Assembly: GCA_020723305.1 (NCBI GenBank)
Contig: DYJC01000012.1
Span: 84,680 to 148,679 of the forward strand
Length of the DNA stretch: 64,000 nt
From: Desulfosudis oleivorans
GTDB lineage: Bacteria; Desulfobacterota; Desulfobacteria; Desulfobacterales; SURF-7
Direction: 5' to 3'
Positions 53,807 to 64,000 of the stretch are shown here, one piece after another. The number at the start of each line of letters is the position of its first letter. The first letter of the stretch is position 1. The notes beneath the pieces were generated by a model, which was not told the origin of the DNA, searched no databases, and worked only from the letters and a program-made list of their open reading frames with translations. A program made the position numbers and the translations under genes.

Positions 53807-53938
53807 CACTTTATAAAACTATTTTCAGGAAGCTTGACAAATTTGAAACACTGACTATATTAGTTCAGGTTTTATCGGGCAGGGAAAGTAGAATGCGACT
53901 GTTATGGTTTGCAAAGATGTTTTTCAGGAGAGAGAAAA

Positions 53939-54208
53939 ATGCCGATTTATGAATATGAGTGTACAGCCTGTGGAATTCACGAAGAAGTGATTCAGAAATT
54001 TTCTGATAAGCCGTTGACAAAATGCTCCAAATGTTCTGGAAAACTGCAGAAGCTGATTTCGCAGAGCTCTTTTCATTTAAAGGGATCCGGCTGGTATGTC
54101 ACTGACTATACGGGCAATGCAAAAAAAACGGAAACAGCTTCTGATGATGGAGCAAAAATTCCAAAAAAAGAGAAGATAGACAATAGCAGTACTATCTCTT
54201 CTGACTGA
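53939..54208 (+). CDS. FmdB-family zinc ribbon protein
   Basis: 89 residues. MPIYEYECTACG, CSKCSGKLQKLI and SSFHLKGSGWYVTDY are diagnostic for FmdB/CxxC_CxxC_SSSS proteins, thought to be regulatory and named from formamidase loci. The C-terminal ~25 residues are disordered and Lys/Ser-rich. The start at 53939 is preceded by AGGAGAG. Confidence 0.9.
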   Translation: MPIYEYECTACGIHEEVIQKFSDKPLTKCSKCSGKLQKLISQSSFHLKGSGWYVTDYTGNAKKTETASDDGAKIPKKEKIDNSSTISSD

Positions 54209-54351
54209 ATTTCAGATTGTTAACAAGAGGTTATTGTTTACAACTACCGGGCCGTTTGCCAGGGACCGGAAATAAATACTTACGGCTTTAAACCTGTTTT
54301 ATGAAAAAGCCAACACTCGATTAAGTTCATCCTTTACAACTTGAAAAAGAT

Positions 54352-54430
54352 GATTATTTTTTCCGAAAAAAATAATTTTTGGATTCCGGTTGTTTTCTAA
54401 CAGCCAGCTTTTTGTAGTAATTATGATTAA
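54352..54430 (+). promoter_or_regulatory. AT-rich hairpins in the groES leader; no CIRCE seen
   Basis: ATTATTTTTTCC and GAAAAAAATAAT form an AT-only stem near 54352-54376, and GGTTGTT/AACAGCC a second near 54390-54408. I looked for the TTAGCACTC-GAGTGCTAA CIRCE element in 54209-54454 and did not find it, so HrcA control is not evident. Confidence 0.3.
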
Positions 54431-54454
54431 ATGAGTGAAAAAAGGAGAGGAAAT

Positions 54455-56415
<1,961 letters not shown>

Positions 56416-56458
56416 TTTCTGTTTAAACTGAAACACAAATGCTTTATTCATAGATAAA

Positions 56459-56505
56459 GGGTAAATGCCTCCGTACTTGAAGATGTATGGAGGCATTACC
56501 TTTTC
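56459..56505 (+). terminator. Terminator after groEL
   Basis: GGTAAATGCCTCCGTAC pairs with GTATGGAGGCATTACC around a short loop and is followed by TTTT. It lies 44 bases after the groEL stop. Confidence 0.85.
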
Positions 56506-56696
56506 AAGGATACATATGGGGGGCTGTAAATTCCTTGACACCTCTGTTGGTCTCATATAGTTTATGACGGTTTAAAAAATTAGGGAATATACCATATATT
56601 GATAAGCTGAAAAGTTTTAACAAAATATGTAGATAAATACGATATTTATTTTATTGAAGTTGTTTTTTGCCCGGAATAGCATGTTGGAGAAATAAT

Positions 56697-57428
56697 ATGT
56701 CACCAGACCAGATTAGTATTATTGAAATGTTTGTTAATGCGAGTTTAGTTGTTCAGCTTGTTTTACTTCTGCTTTTATCTTTCTCCATGGCTTCATGGGC
56801 CATTATTTTTCTAAAATACAATTATATCCGCAGGGCTTTTAATGAGTCTGCTTTTTTTATTGATTATTTTTGGAAAAGCAGGGATCTTTCCGATGCTTTT
56901 AATCAGGCCAAAAAACTGGAAGCCAGCCCGGTTGCACGGATTTTTCGAATCGGGTATATGGAGCTGAAAAAATTGAATCGATCAGGAGCTCCTATCGCAC
57001 AATCTGCTGCGGGAAATACACCTCATCAGGCAGGAATGGGGTTTGCTGGGATTGAAAATGTTAAACGTTCGCTAAGACGGGCCACCAGCACAGAAATTAC
57101 CAAACTCACACAAATGGTGCCATTTTTGGCAACAACAGGAAACACAACTCCTTTTATCGGTTTGTTTGGAACGGTATGGGGTATTATGAACTCCTTCCAT
57201 GGAATCGGGCAAAAAGGTTCTGCAAGTCTTGCTGTCGTAGCGCCTGGAATCGCAGAAGCTTTGATCGCCACGGCATGCGGGCTAGCGGTTGCCATACCTT
57301 CGGTTATTGCCTATAATTATTTTTCACAGAAGATCCGGGTAATTGAATCAGAACTCCATAGTTTCTCTGCGGATTTTTTAAATATTATTGAACGGGATAT
57401 CATGAGAGCCAGGGAGGGAAAAGCATGA
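56697..57428 (+). CDS. tolQ: TolQ/ExbB-type proton channel subunit
   Basis: 243 residues from ATG 56697. Three membrane helices: LVVQLVLLLLLSFSMASWAI, then LTQMVPFLATTGNTTPFIGL and the following SLAVVAPGIAEALIATACGL. With TolR it harvests the proton gradient to energise outer-membrane constriction. First gene of tolQRA-B-pal-cpoB. It overlaps tolR by 4 bases. Confidence 0.93.
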   Translation: MSPDQISIIEMFVNASLVVQLVLLLLLSFSMASWAIIFLKYNYIRRAFNESAFFIDYFWKSRDLSDAFNQAKKLEASPVARIFRIGYMELKKLNRSGAPIAQSAAGNTPHQAGMGFAGIENVKRSLRRATSTEITKLTQMVPFLATTGNTTPFIGLFGTVWGIMNSFHGIGQKGSASLAVVAPGIAEALIATACGLAVAIPSVIAYNYFSQKIRVIESELHSFSADFLNIIERDIMRAREGKA

Positions 57429-57838
57429 CATCAGGTAGCGGCAACGACGGGTTGATGTCTGATATAAATATCACCCCTTTTGTGGATGTAATGCTTGTTC
57501 TGTTGATTATTTTCATGGTAACCGCACCTATGATGGTCCAAGGGATAAATGTATCGCTTCCTGAAGCCGAATCCGGTCCGGTATCTTCGGATGATAACCA
57601 GCTCGTCGTCAGTATTGATAAAGATGGAAAAGTATATATCAATGATTTGAACGTGATACCTGATTTACTGGGGGATAAGCTGAAAAGAATTGTTGAAAAC
57701 CGGGTTAGCAAAGAAGTTTATCTTCGAGCAGACAAGAGTGTTTCATATGGAGTGGTTGTTCAAGTGATGACGGAAATAAAAGGTGCAGGTATCGAAAAAC
57801 TTGGAATGCTCACAGAACCGCTTACCAAGACTAAGTGA
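57425..57838 (+). CDS. tolR: TolR/ExbD-type proton channel subunit
   Basis: 137 residues. DINITPFVDVMLVLLIIFMV contains the essential membrane Asp; the periplasmic part ends VVVQVMTEIKGAGIEKLGML. Partner of TolQ, coupled by ATGA. Confidence 0.93.
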   Translation: MTSGSGNDGLMSDINITPFVDVMLVLLIIFMVTAPMMVQGINVSLPEAESGPVSSDDNQLVVSIDKDGKVYINDLNVIPDLLGDKLKRIVENRVSKEVYLRADKSVSYGVVVQVMTEIKGAGIEKLGMLTEPLTKTK

Positions 57839-57859
57839 ATGGCAAGATAGGCAAACAGG

Positions 57860-58708
57860 ATGACGCAAGCTGATGGTCTGCTGCTGAATGGCGGTGGAGA
57901 GGAATATCGTAAATTTCTTCAATTTCTGGCTATTTCAGCCGCTTGTCATATCATATTTTTTTTGATACTGGTTTTTGCAAAAATTGAGGAACCGATAAGA
58001 CGGATCCAGCCCGGAGTCATCAATGTTGGCCTGGTGTCTTTGCCGACACCATCCGGAGGGAGTTCGGTGAAAAAGCCAACTGTCGAACCGGCAGTTAAAA
58101 CAGAGCCGATTAAAAAAGAAAACACTGCACCACCCAAACAGGAGATTAAAAATCCGCCGGTAAAGGTGGCGACAGTTCTAAAAAAAAAGAAGGATATTGC
58201 TCCAAAAAAGGAAACAACAAAAAAAGAGACGGAACAATCAAAAAAAAAGTTGGAAAGCGCAATCGATGAGATGGAAAAAAAGGTTCAACAGTCTCAAAAC
58301 TATCAGAAAACGATGGAAAGGCTTGCTGAACAGGTCAAGAAGGAGGCCGAGGGAAATGGAGGGCCCGGTTCATATGGAGCTGGGAACTTTTCAGGGGCAG
58401 GTGCTCAGCAGTCAGACCTTTTAACAATATATGCAGCGGAGATATATTCCTATATTTCCAAAAACTGGTCCTTTAATGAACAATTGGCAGATGGTAATCT
58501 TAACTTAGTAGCGCTTTTGGGAATAAAGATTTTGGCGGATGGTGAAATCCAGAAAGTCTGGTTTGATAAAAAATCCGGGAATGACTATTTTGATGAACAG
58601 GCTCTGAAAGCTGTTTTAAAAACAAGATATCTGCCGCCTTTACCAGAGGGGTTCAGGAAGCCTTTTCTGGAAATCGGACTTCGGTTTACACCATCTGGAA
58701 TTCAATAG
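57860..58708 (+). CDS. tolA: TolA/TonB-type energy transducer
   Basis: 282 residues. One membrane anchor (AISAACHIIFFLILVFAKIE), a long Pro/Lys-rich and helical middle (residues 70-175), and a TonB/TolA C-terminal domain (YAAEIYSYISKNWSFNEQL, GEIQKVWFDKKSGNDYF, ALKAVLKTRYLPPLPEGF). Position between tolR and tolB makes it TolA. It spans the periplasm to reach TolB/Pal. Confidence 0.88.
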   Translation: MTQADGLLLNGGGEEYRKFLQFLAISAACHIIFFLILVFAKIEEPIRRIQPGVINVGLVSLPTPSGGSSVKKPTVEPAVKTEPIKKENTAPPKQEIKNPPVKVATVLKKKKDIAPKKETTKKETEQSKKKLESAIDEMEKKVQQSQNYQKTMERLAEQVKKEAEGNGGPGSYGAGNFSGAGAQQSDLLTIYAAEIYSYISKNWSFNEQLADGNLNLVALLGIKILADGEIQKVWFDKKSGNDYFDEQALKAVLKTRYLPPLPEGFRKPFLEIGLRFTPSGIQ

Positions 58709-58760
58709 GAAATTAGGTTTTAACGTAAATCTCTTACTGTATTCAGGCAGGATTTGAATT

Positions 58761-60107
58761 TTGAAAATGACGATTCATTCTAATCAAGACAGGTTGTTTA
58801 TTCGGTTATTGTTATGTGTAACTTTTTTACTGATATTTTTTATATCTGATTCCATCGCAGGGTATGATTATATCGATATTAACAATCCATATATAAAAAA
58901 GATACCGATTGCCGTTCCGTTATTCAAAGAGATGAACGGGAGCATGGATGAACAGACAAAAGCCCGCGAGGCCGTTGTTCTATTGTCCGATACACTTGAG
59001 TTTACCGGATATTTCAAGATGATCGATCATGGGGCATTTTTGGAACATCCTGAGAAACAAGGGATTTCAGAAACATCGATCAACTTTAAGAATTGGACGG
59101 TCATAGGGGCCGAGCTGTTAATTACCGGCGGGCTCAGTATGTCCGGAAATAACATTACCATGGAGATGCGGCTTTTTGATACATTCAAGGCAAAACGTTT
59201 GCTTGGAAAGAAATATACCGGTAGTGTTGCGGATCAACGGATCATGATTCGAAAATTTTGCAGTGATGTGATGTATCTGCTGACCGGGAACCATGGATTT
59301 TTTAACAGCAGGATTGCTTTTGTGTCCACCAGCACAGGGAAAAAAGAGATATATATCTCCGATTTTGACGGATATAACCCCAAGCAAGTCACAAAATCCA
59401 ACAGTATTTCTCTTTCTCCAGCGTGGTCCACTGATGGAAATTGGTTGGCATATACCTCATATGCACGTGGAAAGCCGGATCTTTATATTAAAAATTTGAA
59501 AGATAATCGGGGGAGTGTGGTTGCCAAAGAAGGTGTTAATATCACACCAGAATGGGTTCCAGGGCAATTTGTCCTGGCTGCCACACTTTCTTTTTCAGGA
59601 GATCCGGAAATTTATATGTTGACCGGGGACGGGAAAGTGATTAAAAGGGTAACGAGAAATTGGGGGATTGATGTTTCGCCCTCGTTTTCTCCAGATGGCC
59701 GAAAAATGGCATTTGTTTCTAAACGGTCGGGGAATCCACAAATTTATTATAAAGATCTAAGTTCCGAGCAGGAGAAAAGGTTGACTTTTCAAGGAAAGAA
59801 TAATACTACTCCAAGTTGGTCACCAAAGGGGGATAAAATTGTATATTCTTCTATGGAAAAAGGACAGTTTAATATCTGTATTATCGGGGCCGATGGTGGA
59901 GAGCCAACGCAACTGACAAGTGATGCCGGTGATAATGAATCTCCAACATGGTCACCAGACGGAAGCCTGATCAGTTTTTGCTCAACAAGAGAAGGTGTAA
60001 GTCGGATATATGTAATGACAGCTTACGGAACGGAACAAAGACGTTTGTTTTCCATGTCTGGGGAGCAAACAAATCCAAAATGGTCGTCTAACAATATGGG
60101 TAATTAA
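58761..60107 (+). CDS. tolB: Periplasmic Tol-Pal protein TolB
   Basis: 448 residues. Signal peptide (LFIRLLLCVTFLLIFFISDS, cleavage near IAG), an N-terminal alpha/beta domain, then a WD40-like beta-propeller: SPAWSTDGNWLAYTS, SPSFSPDGRKMAFVSKRSG, TPSWSPKGDKIVYSS, SPTWSPDGSLISFCST. TTG 58761 is set by spacing to AGGA; ATG at 58767 is possible. It binds Pal and TolA. Confidence 0.94.
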   Translation: MKMTIHSNQDRLFIRLLLCVTFLLIFFISDSIAGYDYIDINNPYIKKIPIAVPLFKEMNGSMDEQTKAREAVVLLSDTLEFTGYFKMIDHGAFLEHPEKQGISETSINFKNWTVIGAELLITGGLSMSGNNITMEMRLFDTFKAKRLLGKKYTGSVADQRIMIRKFCSDVMYLLTGNHGFFNSRIAFVSTSTGKKEIYISDFDGYNPKQVTKSNSISLSPAWSTDGNWLAYTSYARGKPDLYIKNLKDNRGSVVAKEGVNITPEWVPGQFVLAATLSFSGDPEIYMLTGDGKVIKRVTRNWGIDVSPSFSPDGRKMAFVSKRSGNPQIYYKDLSSEQEKRLTFQGKNNTTPSWSPKGDKIVYSSMEKGQFNICIIGADGGEPTQLTSDAGDNESPTWSPDGSLISFCSTREGVSRIYVMTAYGTEQRRLFSMSGEQTNPKWSSNNMGN

Positions 60108-60134
60108 ACAAATAGCAATTTAAAAGGAGGTAAT

Positions 60135-60683
60135 ATGCAAAAAAAAGTGTTAAAAGGGTTATCATTACTGTTAATGTTGTCTGGCTTGCTGATGTTCATT
60201 TCTTGTGCATCAACAGATGTTCAATCCACACCGGATGCTCCCAAAGCTCAGCTTGCAGCGGATACAACGGCATCTGATGCGGATCAGGATGCTGCAAAGC
60301 GTGCTCTTGAAGAGGAAGCAATTCGTAAGGAACAGGAAGCAGCAAGAAATGCGTTTATTTCTGAGGATGTTTATTTTGATTATGATGATTCATCTCTGAC
60401 ATCATCCGCTCAAGCTGTACTTCAGACAAAAGCCGGCTGGCTTCGCAATAATCCGGGTGCATCCGTCGTGATCGAAGGACATTGTGATGAACGTGGTACA
60501 ACAGAGTACAACTTGGCATTGGGAGATCGTCGTGCGAATAGCGCAAAAACCTTTCTAGTGGATATGGGTATCCCGGCTGCCAGTTTAAAAACCGTCAGTT
60601 ATGGGGAAGAGATGCCGGTTGATCCAGGAAAGACAGAAGAAGCCTGGGCCAAGAATCGGCGTGCACATTTCACGATCGAATAG
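60135..60683 (+). CDS. pal: Peptidoglycan-associated lipoprotein Pal
   Basis: 182 residues. Lipoprotein signal with lipobox MFISC, an Ala/Glu-rich helix, then the OmpA-like peptidoglycan-binding domain: VYFDYDDSSLTSSAQAVL, VVIEGHCDERGTTEYNLALG, DRRANSAKTFLVD. AAAAGGAGGTAAT precedes the start. Anchors the outer membrane to the wall in the Tol-Pal system. Confidence 0.96.
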   Translation: MQKKVLKGLSLLLMLSGLLMFISCASTDVQSTPDAPKAQLAADTTASDADQDAAKRALEEEAIRKEQEAARNAFISEDVYFDYDDSSLTSSAQAVLQTKAGWLRNNPGASVVIEGHCDERGTTEYNLALGDRRANSAKTFLVDMGIPAASLKTVSYGEEMPVDPGKTEEAWAKNRRAHFTIE

Positions 60684-60701
60684 GGTTTTTTAAACACATA
60701 G

Positions 60702-60747
60702 AAAAAAAGCAGGTGACTGACCATTTTTGTCTCACCTGCTTTTTTTT
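60702..60747 (+). terminator. Terminator between pal and cpoB
   Basis: AAAAAAAGCAGGTGA and TCACCTGCTTTTTTT form a perfect 15-bp stem with a ~15-base loop and a T tract. It should end most tolQRAB-pal transcripts, leaving cpoB to a weaker read-through or its own promoter. Confidence 0.9.
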
Positions 60748-60808
60748 AAAGTAAAAGGCTTGTTCCTCATCAAATATCATTTTTCTCTAATCTGTATCAT
60801 CGGGATGA

Positions 60809-61669
60809 ATGCCAATGCGTATCAGAATTCTGTGTATTTTCATTAGCTTTTTATCCTTGACCGGTTGTGCGACCATACAGGATAAAATTGCTCTGGAAGA
60901 CCGAATTTCCAAATTGGAACAGACTCGTAGCAAATCTGAACAGAATGTAGATAATTTAAAGGTTGAACTTCAGAAAATTGGGAGTACCTGGGACTCGAAG
61001 GATCAGGATTTTTCAGGTCAATATGCGAGTCTCCGGGCAGAGACCAACAAACTAATGGAAGAGGTTCAAATATTAAATGGGCGGATCGAAGAATTGGAAT
61101 TCGCCATTGGTCAAGTCAATTCAGCAAAAGGTGGACTGACCGCAAAACTGAATGATTTATCAACGGAAAATCAAAAAGCGGCTGATCGGATCACTGAGCT
61201 TGAAAAATATATTGGATTGGGCGGATCATCTCCTCAAAAAAGTGACCGCTTTCCTGGGAAGTTTCCTCCTGTAAAAGATAAAGATAGTGAAGATACGGAG
61301 CCTGAAAACGGATTATATATTCAGGCCAAGAAAGCTCTGGATGAGGGCGATTTTGAATCCTCCCGTGAAGGTTTCCAGAAATTTATTTCCTTATTCCCGC
61401 AATCTGAAAATGCGGATAATGCTCAATTCTGGATTGGGGAAACTTACTATCGTGAAGCCTGGTATGAAAAAGCAATACTTGAATTTGAGGCAGTAAAAAA
61501 GAAATATCCAAAGGGGAATAAGATTCCTTCGGCATTATTGAAACAAGGGATGTCATTTCAACAACTGAAAGAAGATGCAAATGCCCGTCTAATATTGGAA
61601 GAATTGATCAATCGGTTTCCGAAGTCAAGTGAGGCGGATATCGCAAAAAAGATCTTACAGAATTTATGA
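60809..61669 (+). CDS. cpoB: Tol-Pal coordinator CpoB (YbgF)
   Basis: 286 residues. Lipoprotein-like signal (CIFISFLSLTGC), a long coiled coil (residues ~30-140, e.g. IQDKIALEDRISKLEQTRSK), and a C-terminal TPR region (LYIQAKKALDEGDFESSREG, ADNAQFWIGETYYREAWYEK). CpoB couples peptidoglycan synthesis with Tol-Pal. Here it carries a lipobox, whereas the E. coli protein is soluble in the periplasm. Confidence 0.9.
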   Translation: MPMRIRILCIFISFLSLTGCATIQDKIALEDRISKLEQTRSKSEQNVDNLKVELQKIGSTWDSKDQDFSGQYASLRAETNKLMEEVQILNGRIEELEFAIGQVNSAKGGLTAKLNDLSTENQKAADRITELEKYIGLGGSSPQKSDRFPGKFPPVKDKDSEDTEPENGLYIQAKKALDEGDFESSREGFQKFISLFPQSENADNAQFWIGETYYREAWYEKAILEFEAVKKKYPKGNKIPSALLKQGMSFQQLKEDANARLILEELINRFPKSSEADIAKKILQNL

Positions 61670-61720
61670 TCAACAGGAAATGACCTCTTCTTTTGTATAC
61701 AAGATATACAGGGATGATAC

Positions 61721-62230
61721 ATGGTAAAATGTATCGGAGTAGATCCGGGGCTTGCTGACACAGGAATCGGATTTGTAACCGGTTCTGGATTTGATATTCA
61801 AAGCTATTCTTTCGGGACCATTCAAACCTTAAAAACTTTGCCTTTACCGGAACGTCTTGACACAATTTTTTCGAAACTTTTACGTGTTCTGAAAGATGAA
61901 AAACCCGATTTGATGATTGTTGAAGATGTTTTTTCTCTTCCGAAATATCCAAAATCAGGAATTACGTTGGGAAAGGTAATCGGTGTGATTCTGCTTTCCG
62001 GTTTTCAATCCAATACTCCTGTTATGGAACTACCGGTACGGGAAGCAAAAAAAATACTTACTGGAAACGGCAATGCAAAAAAGATCCAGTTAGAGAAGGC
62101 TGTTCGGAGCTTGTTGCATCATCCGGAGAAGATTCAGCCGGATCATGCGTCTGATGCATTGGCTCTATCGCTGATTGGTCTATACCGGTATGAACAACGG
62201 ATAAAAAAATGTCATGATTGGATACCTTGA
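61721..62230 (+). CDS. ruvC: Holliday junction endonuclease RuvC
   Basis: 169 residues. Catalytic acidic residues sit in IGVDPGLADTGIGFV, MIVEDVFSLPK and DHASDALALSLI. Resolves Holliday junctions with RuvAB. Its end overlaps ruvA by 17 bases; ruvC-ruvA-ruvB is the usual order. Confidence 0.96.
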   Translation: MVKCIGVDPGLADTGIGFVTGSGFDIQSYSFGTIQTLKTLPLPERLDTIFSKLLRVLKDEKPDLMIVEDVFSLPKYPKSGITLGKVIGVILLSGFQSNTPVMELPVREAKKILTGNGNAKKIQLEKAVRSLLHHPEKIQPDHASDALALSLIGLYRYEQRIKKCHDWIP

Positions 62231-62837
62231 AGGAAGCCTATTAAACAAGTATGAAGATCGCATCCTGCTGTTAGTCCATCACATCGGATACGAAGTCTTG
62301 TTACCTTCATTTGTAATGGATACGTTGGAAGGAAAGGCGATAGGGGAGCAGGTTTCTTTTCATATTTATTATCATCAGACAGAGCGACAACCCAAACCAA
62401 CGCTTATTGGATTTAATCTTGAAGCAGAAAAAGAATTTTTTCAGTATTTTATTTCCGTTGAGGCGATCGGACCCATCAAAGCTGCAAAAGCCCTGACCAT
62501 ATCCATACGTGAAATTGCAAGGGCAATTGAGACCAATGATGTGGAAACCTTAAAACAGTTGAAGGGAATCGGTACCCGGACAGCACAAAAAATCATTGCC
62601 ACATTAAAGGGCCGGGTTGAAAAATTTGCGCTGATTCGGAAGGAGGAAGGGGTTGAAAAGCCGGAATCGAATATTACTGGAGATTTTACGGTTCAGGTTT
62701 TTGAAGTACTGGTCAATCAGCTGGGTCATAAAGCCGCAGATGCAAAGTTGTTGATTAAAAAAGCACTGGAAAGACAACCCGCCATCTCAACACCGGAGGG
62801 ACTGTTTGATGAGGTTTATCGAGGAGAGATCGGCTGA
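62214..62837 (+). CDS. ruvA: Holliday junction helicase subunit RuvA
   Basis: 207 residues. [20 protein letters not shown] (OB fold), helix-hairpin-helix [17 protein letters not shown] and [20 protein letters not shown], and the C-terminal RuvB-binding domain ([20 protein letters not shown]). Binds four-way junctions and recruits RuvB. Confidence 0.96.
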   Translation: MIGYLEGSLLNKYEDRILLLVHHIGYEVLLPSFVMDTLEGKAIGEQVSFHIYYHQTERQPKPTLIGFNLEAEKEFFQYFISVEAIGPIKAAKALTISIREIARAIETNDVETLKQLKGIGTRTAQKIIATLKGRVEKFALIRKEEGVEKPESNITGDFTVQVFEVLVNQLGHKAADAKLLIKKALERQPAISTPEGLFDEVYRGEIG

Positions 62838-63871
62838 TGAATGACGATATCATAAGTTATTCCTCAGATAAACTGGGTATTCTATCCAAACAGAAACTAC
62901 CTGTTGATCAGGAACCTGAGATTCTTTCCCTTCGTCCCAAAACATTATCAGAATACATTGGACAGCCTGAGACGATAGAGACGCTCGAAATCGCAATTCA
63001 GGCGGCAAAAAAAAGAAATGAACCTCTTGATCATGTATTGTTTCATGGCCCGCCCGGTCTGGGTAAAACAACTCTGTCTCATATTATCGCAAATGAATTG
63101 GGTGGAGAACTGACCGTTACGTCCGGCCCTGCTCTTGAGAAGGGGGGGGATTTGATTGGATTGCTGACCCGGTTGTCTGAAAGGGATGTCCTTTTCATCG
63201 ATGAGATCCATAGAACCCCAAAAGTAGTGGAAGAGTTTCTCTATCCTGCAATGGAAGATTTCGCAGTTGACTTTGTATTTGACAAGGGTGTTCATGCACG
63301 AAGCCATCGATTTCGACTGAAACAGTTTACATTAGTGGGAGCAACAACACGCGTAGGATTGTTGTCAGCCCCTTTGAGAGATCGGTTTGGTATTTTCAGA
63401 AATCTTGATTTTTACTCTGAAAGGGATTTGATACAGATTGTCAAAAGATCCGCAGCCCTGCTGAATCTCTCCATGATGGACGATGCATCCGCTATCCTGG
63501 CAAGACGATCCAGAGGAACTCCAAGGATTGCCAATCGGTTATTGAAACGGGTGCGTGACTATGCGCAGGTCCGGTCAGATGGAAACATTACCCCAAAAAT
63601 TGTACAAGCTGCTCTGCTTCTTGAAGGTGTTGATGAGTCTGGCTTGACAAATTTGGATCGTCAATACTTGAAAACCATAATCGACTATTATAAAGGGGGG
63701 CCGGTGGGGATTGAAGCCATTGCTGCGACATTGCAGGAAGAGGCAGATACGCTGGTTGATGTTGTGGAACCCTTCCTGTTGAAAATCGGAATGATCATGA
63801 GAACCTCCTCCGGAAGGATGGCTTCGGAGTCTGCTTATCATCACCTGGATATCATGGTGAAATCAACTTGA
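62837..63871 (+). CDS. ruvB: Holliday junction branch-migration ATPase RuvB
   Basis: 344 residues. Walker [20 protein letters not shown], Walker [21 protein letters not shown], sensor [20 protein letters not shown], and the C-terminal winged helix ([20 protein letters not shown]). Hexameric motor of RuvABC. The A of its ATG is the last base of the ruvA stop codon. The DEIH..T differs little from the family R/N. Confidence 0.97.
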   Translation: MNDDIISYSSDKLGILSKQKLPVDQEPEILSLRPKTLSEYIGQPETIETLEIAIQAAKKRNEPLDHVLFHGPPGLGKTTLSHIIANELGGELTVTSGPALEKGGDLIGLLTRLSERDVLFIDEIHRTPKVVEEFLYPAMEDFAVDFVFDKGVHARSHRFRLKQFTLVGATTRVGLLSAPLRDRFGIFRNLDFYSERDLIQIVKRSAALLNLSMMDDASAILARRSRGTPRIANRLLKRVRDYAQVRSDGNITPKIVQAALLLEGVDESGLTNLDRQYLKTIIDYYKGGPVGIEAIAATLQEEADTLVDVVEPFLLKIGMIMRTSSGRMASESAYHHLDIMVKST

Positions 63872-64000
63872 ATAAGACCGAATGAAGAAAGAATAGCCAC
63901 CGAATGATAAGCAGCATAAGCAATGGATTGTTCAACATCCATTATGCGAGTTTATTTTTATGGAAGATTGATGCCAGCCGGGTGAAATTATTGACAGTGT
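63872..64000. other. Window end, no gene seen
   Basis: 129 bp after ruvB. No open frame, hairpin or tRNA is convincing before the window ends. Confidence 0.4.

Noticed and set aside
54209-54454. CIRCE or sigma-32 promoter for groESL
   Set aside because: No CIRCE inverted repeat was found; CTTGAAA near 54340 has no matching -10 at proper spacing.

Overview
The window looks like chromosome of a Gram-negative, anaerobic Desulfobacterota bacterium, most likely order Desulfobacterales. This is inferred from gene content: a tungsten-type aldehyde oxidoreductase, acyl-CoA ligase/dehydrogenase, a three-gene SdhCAB of the diheme b type, an FmdB protein, TRAP transport, and several small proteins I associate with this group. 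An outer membrane is shown by Tol-Pal and several lipoproteins. Base composition is AT-leaning throughout except the first ~1.1 kb, which is strikingly GC-rich.

Bases 1-5400 are a decayed accessory zone. It holds a partial GC-rich repeat protein, a frameshifted GGDEF-like gene, a Crp/Fnr remnant cut at both ends, a MITE-like element, an IS91-type transposase remnant, a VapBC toxin-antitoxin pair, and a composite relic of a PAS domain joined to two pieces of the GTPase gene der. From 5.4 to 8.8 kb there is fatty-acid activation and oxidation (minus strand). A 24-bp perfect palindrome separates it from rarA. A TRAP transporter (10.6-13.5 kb), MoaD-like protein and aldehyde ferredoxin oxidoreductase follow.

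Bases 18.7-22.4 kb hold the most novel locus: five consecutive genes for exported proteins. They are a five-repeat beta-solenoid-like protein, two small secreted proteins that carry a degenerate form of the same motif, a CsgG-like lipoprotein with a peptidoglycan-binding-like domain, and a periplasmic LPP20/FlgT-like protein. The layout resembles curli or holdfast-anchor export, and a c-di-GMP phosphodiesterase (HD-GYP) is divergent from it. I propose a curli-like fibre system.

Bases 22.5-45 kb carry mostly housekeeping and signalling genes: M48 protease, queH-yggS-maf, DUF169, a cysteine desulfurase with an N-terminal DsrC/TusE-like domain, two related hybrid histidine kinases, SdhCAB, a PTS-EIIA/ClC pair and murI. 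From 44.3 to 47.9 kb a minus-strand block has two serine tRNAs, dnaX, ybaB, recR and a cysteine-cluster protein. From 48 to 64 kb lie DUF1015, a tRNA methyltransferase, DciA-like, hflKC, groESL, a complete tolQRAB-pal-cpoB operon and ruvCAB.

All identifications are by reading translated sequence and recalling family signatures; no database search was run.
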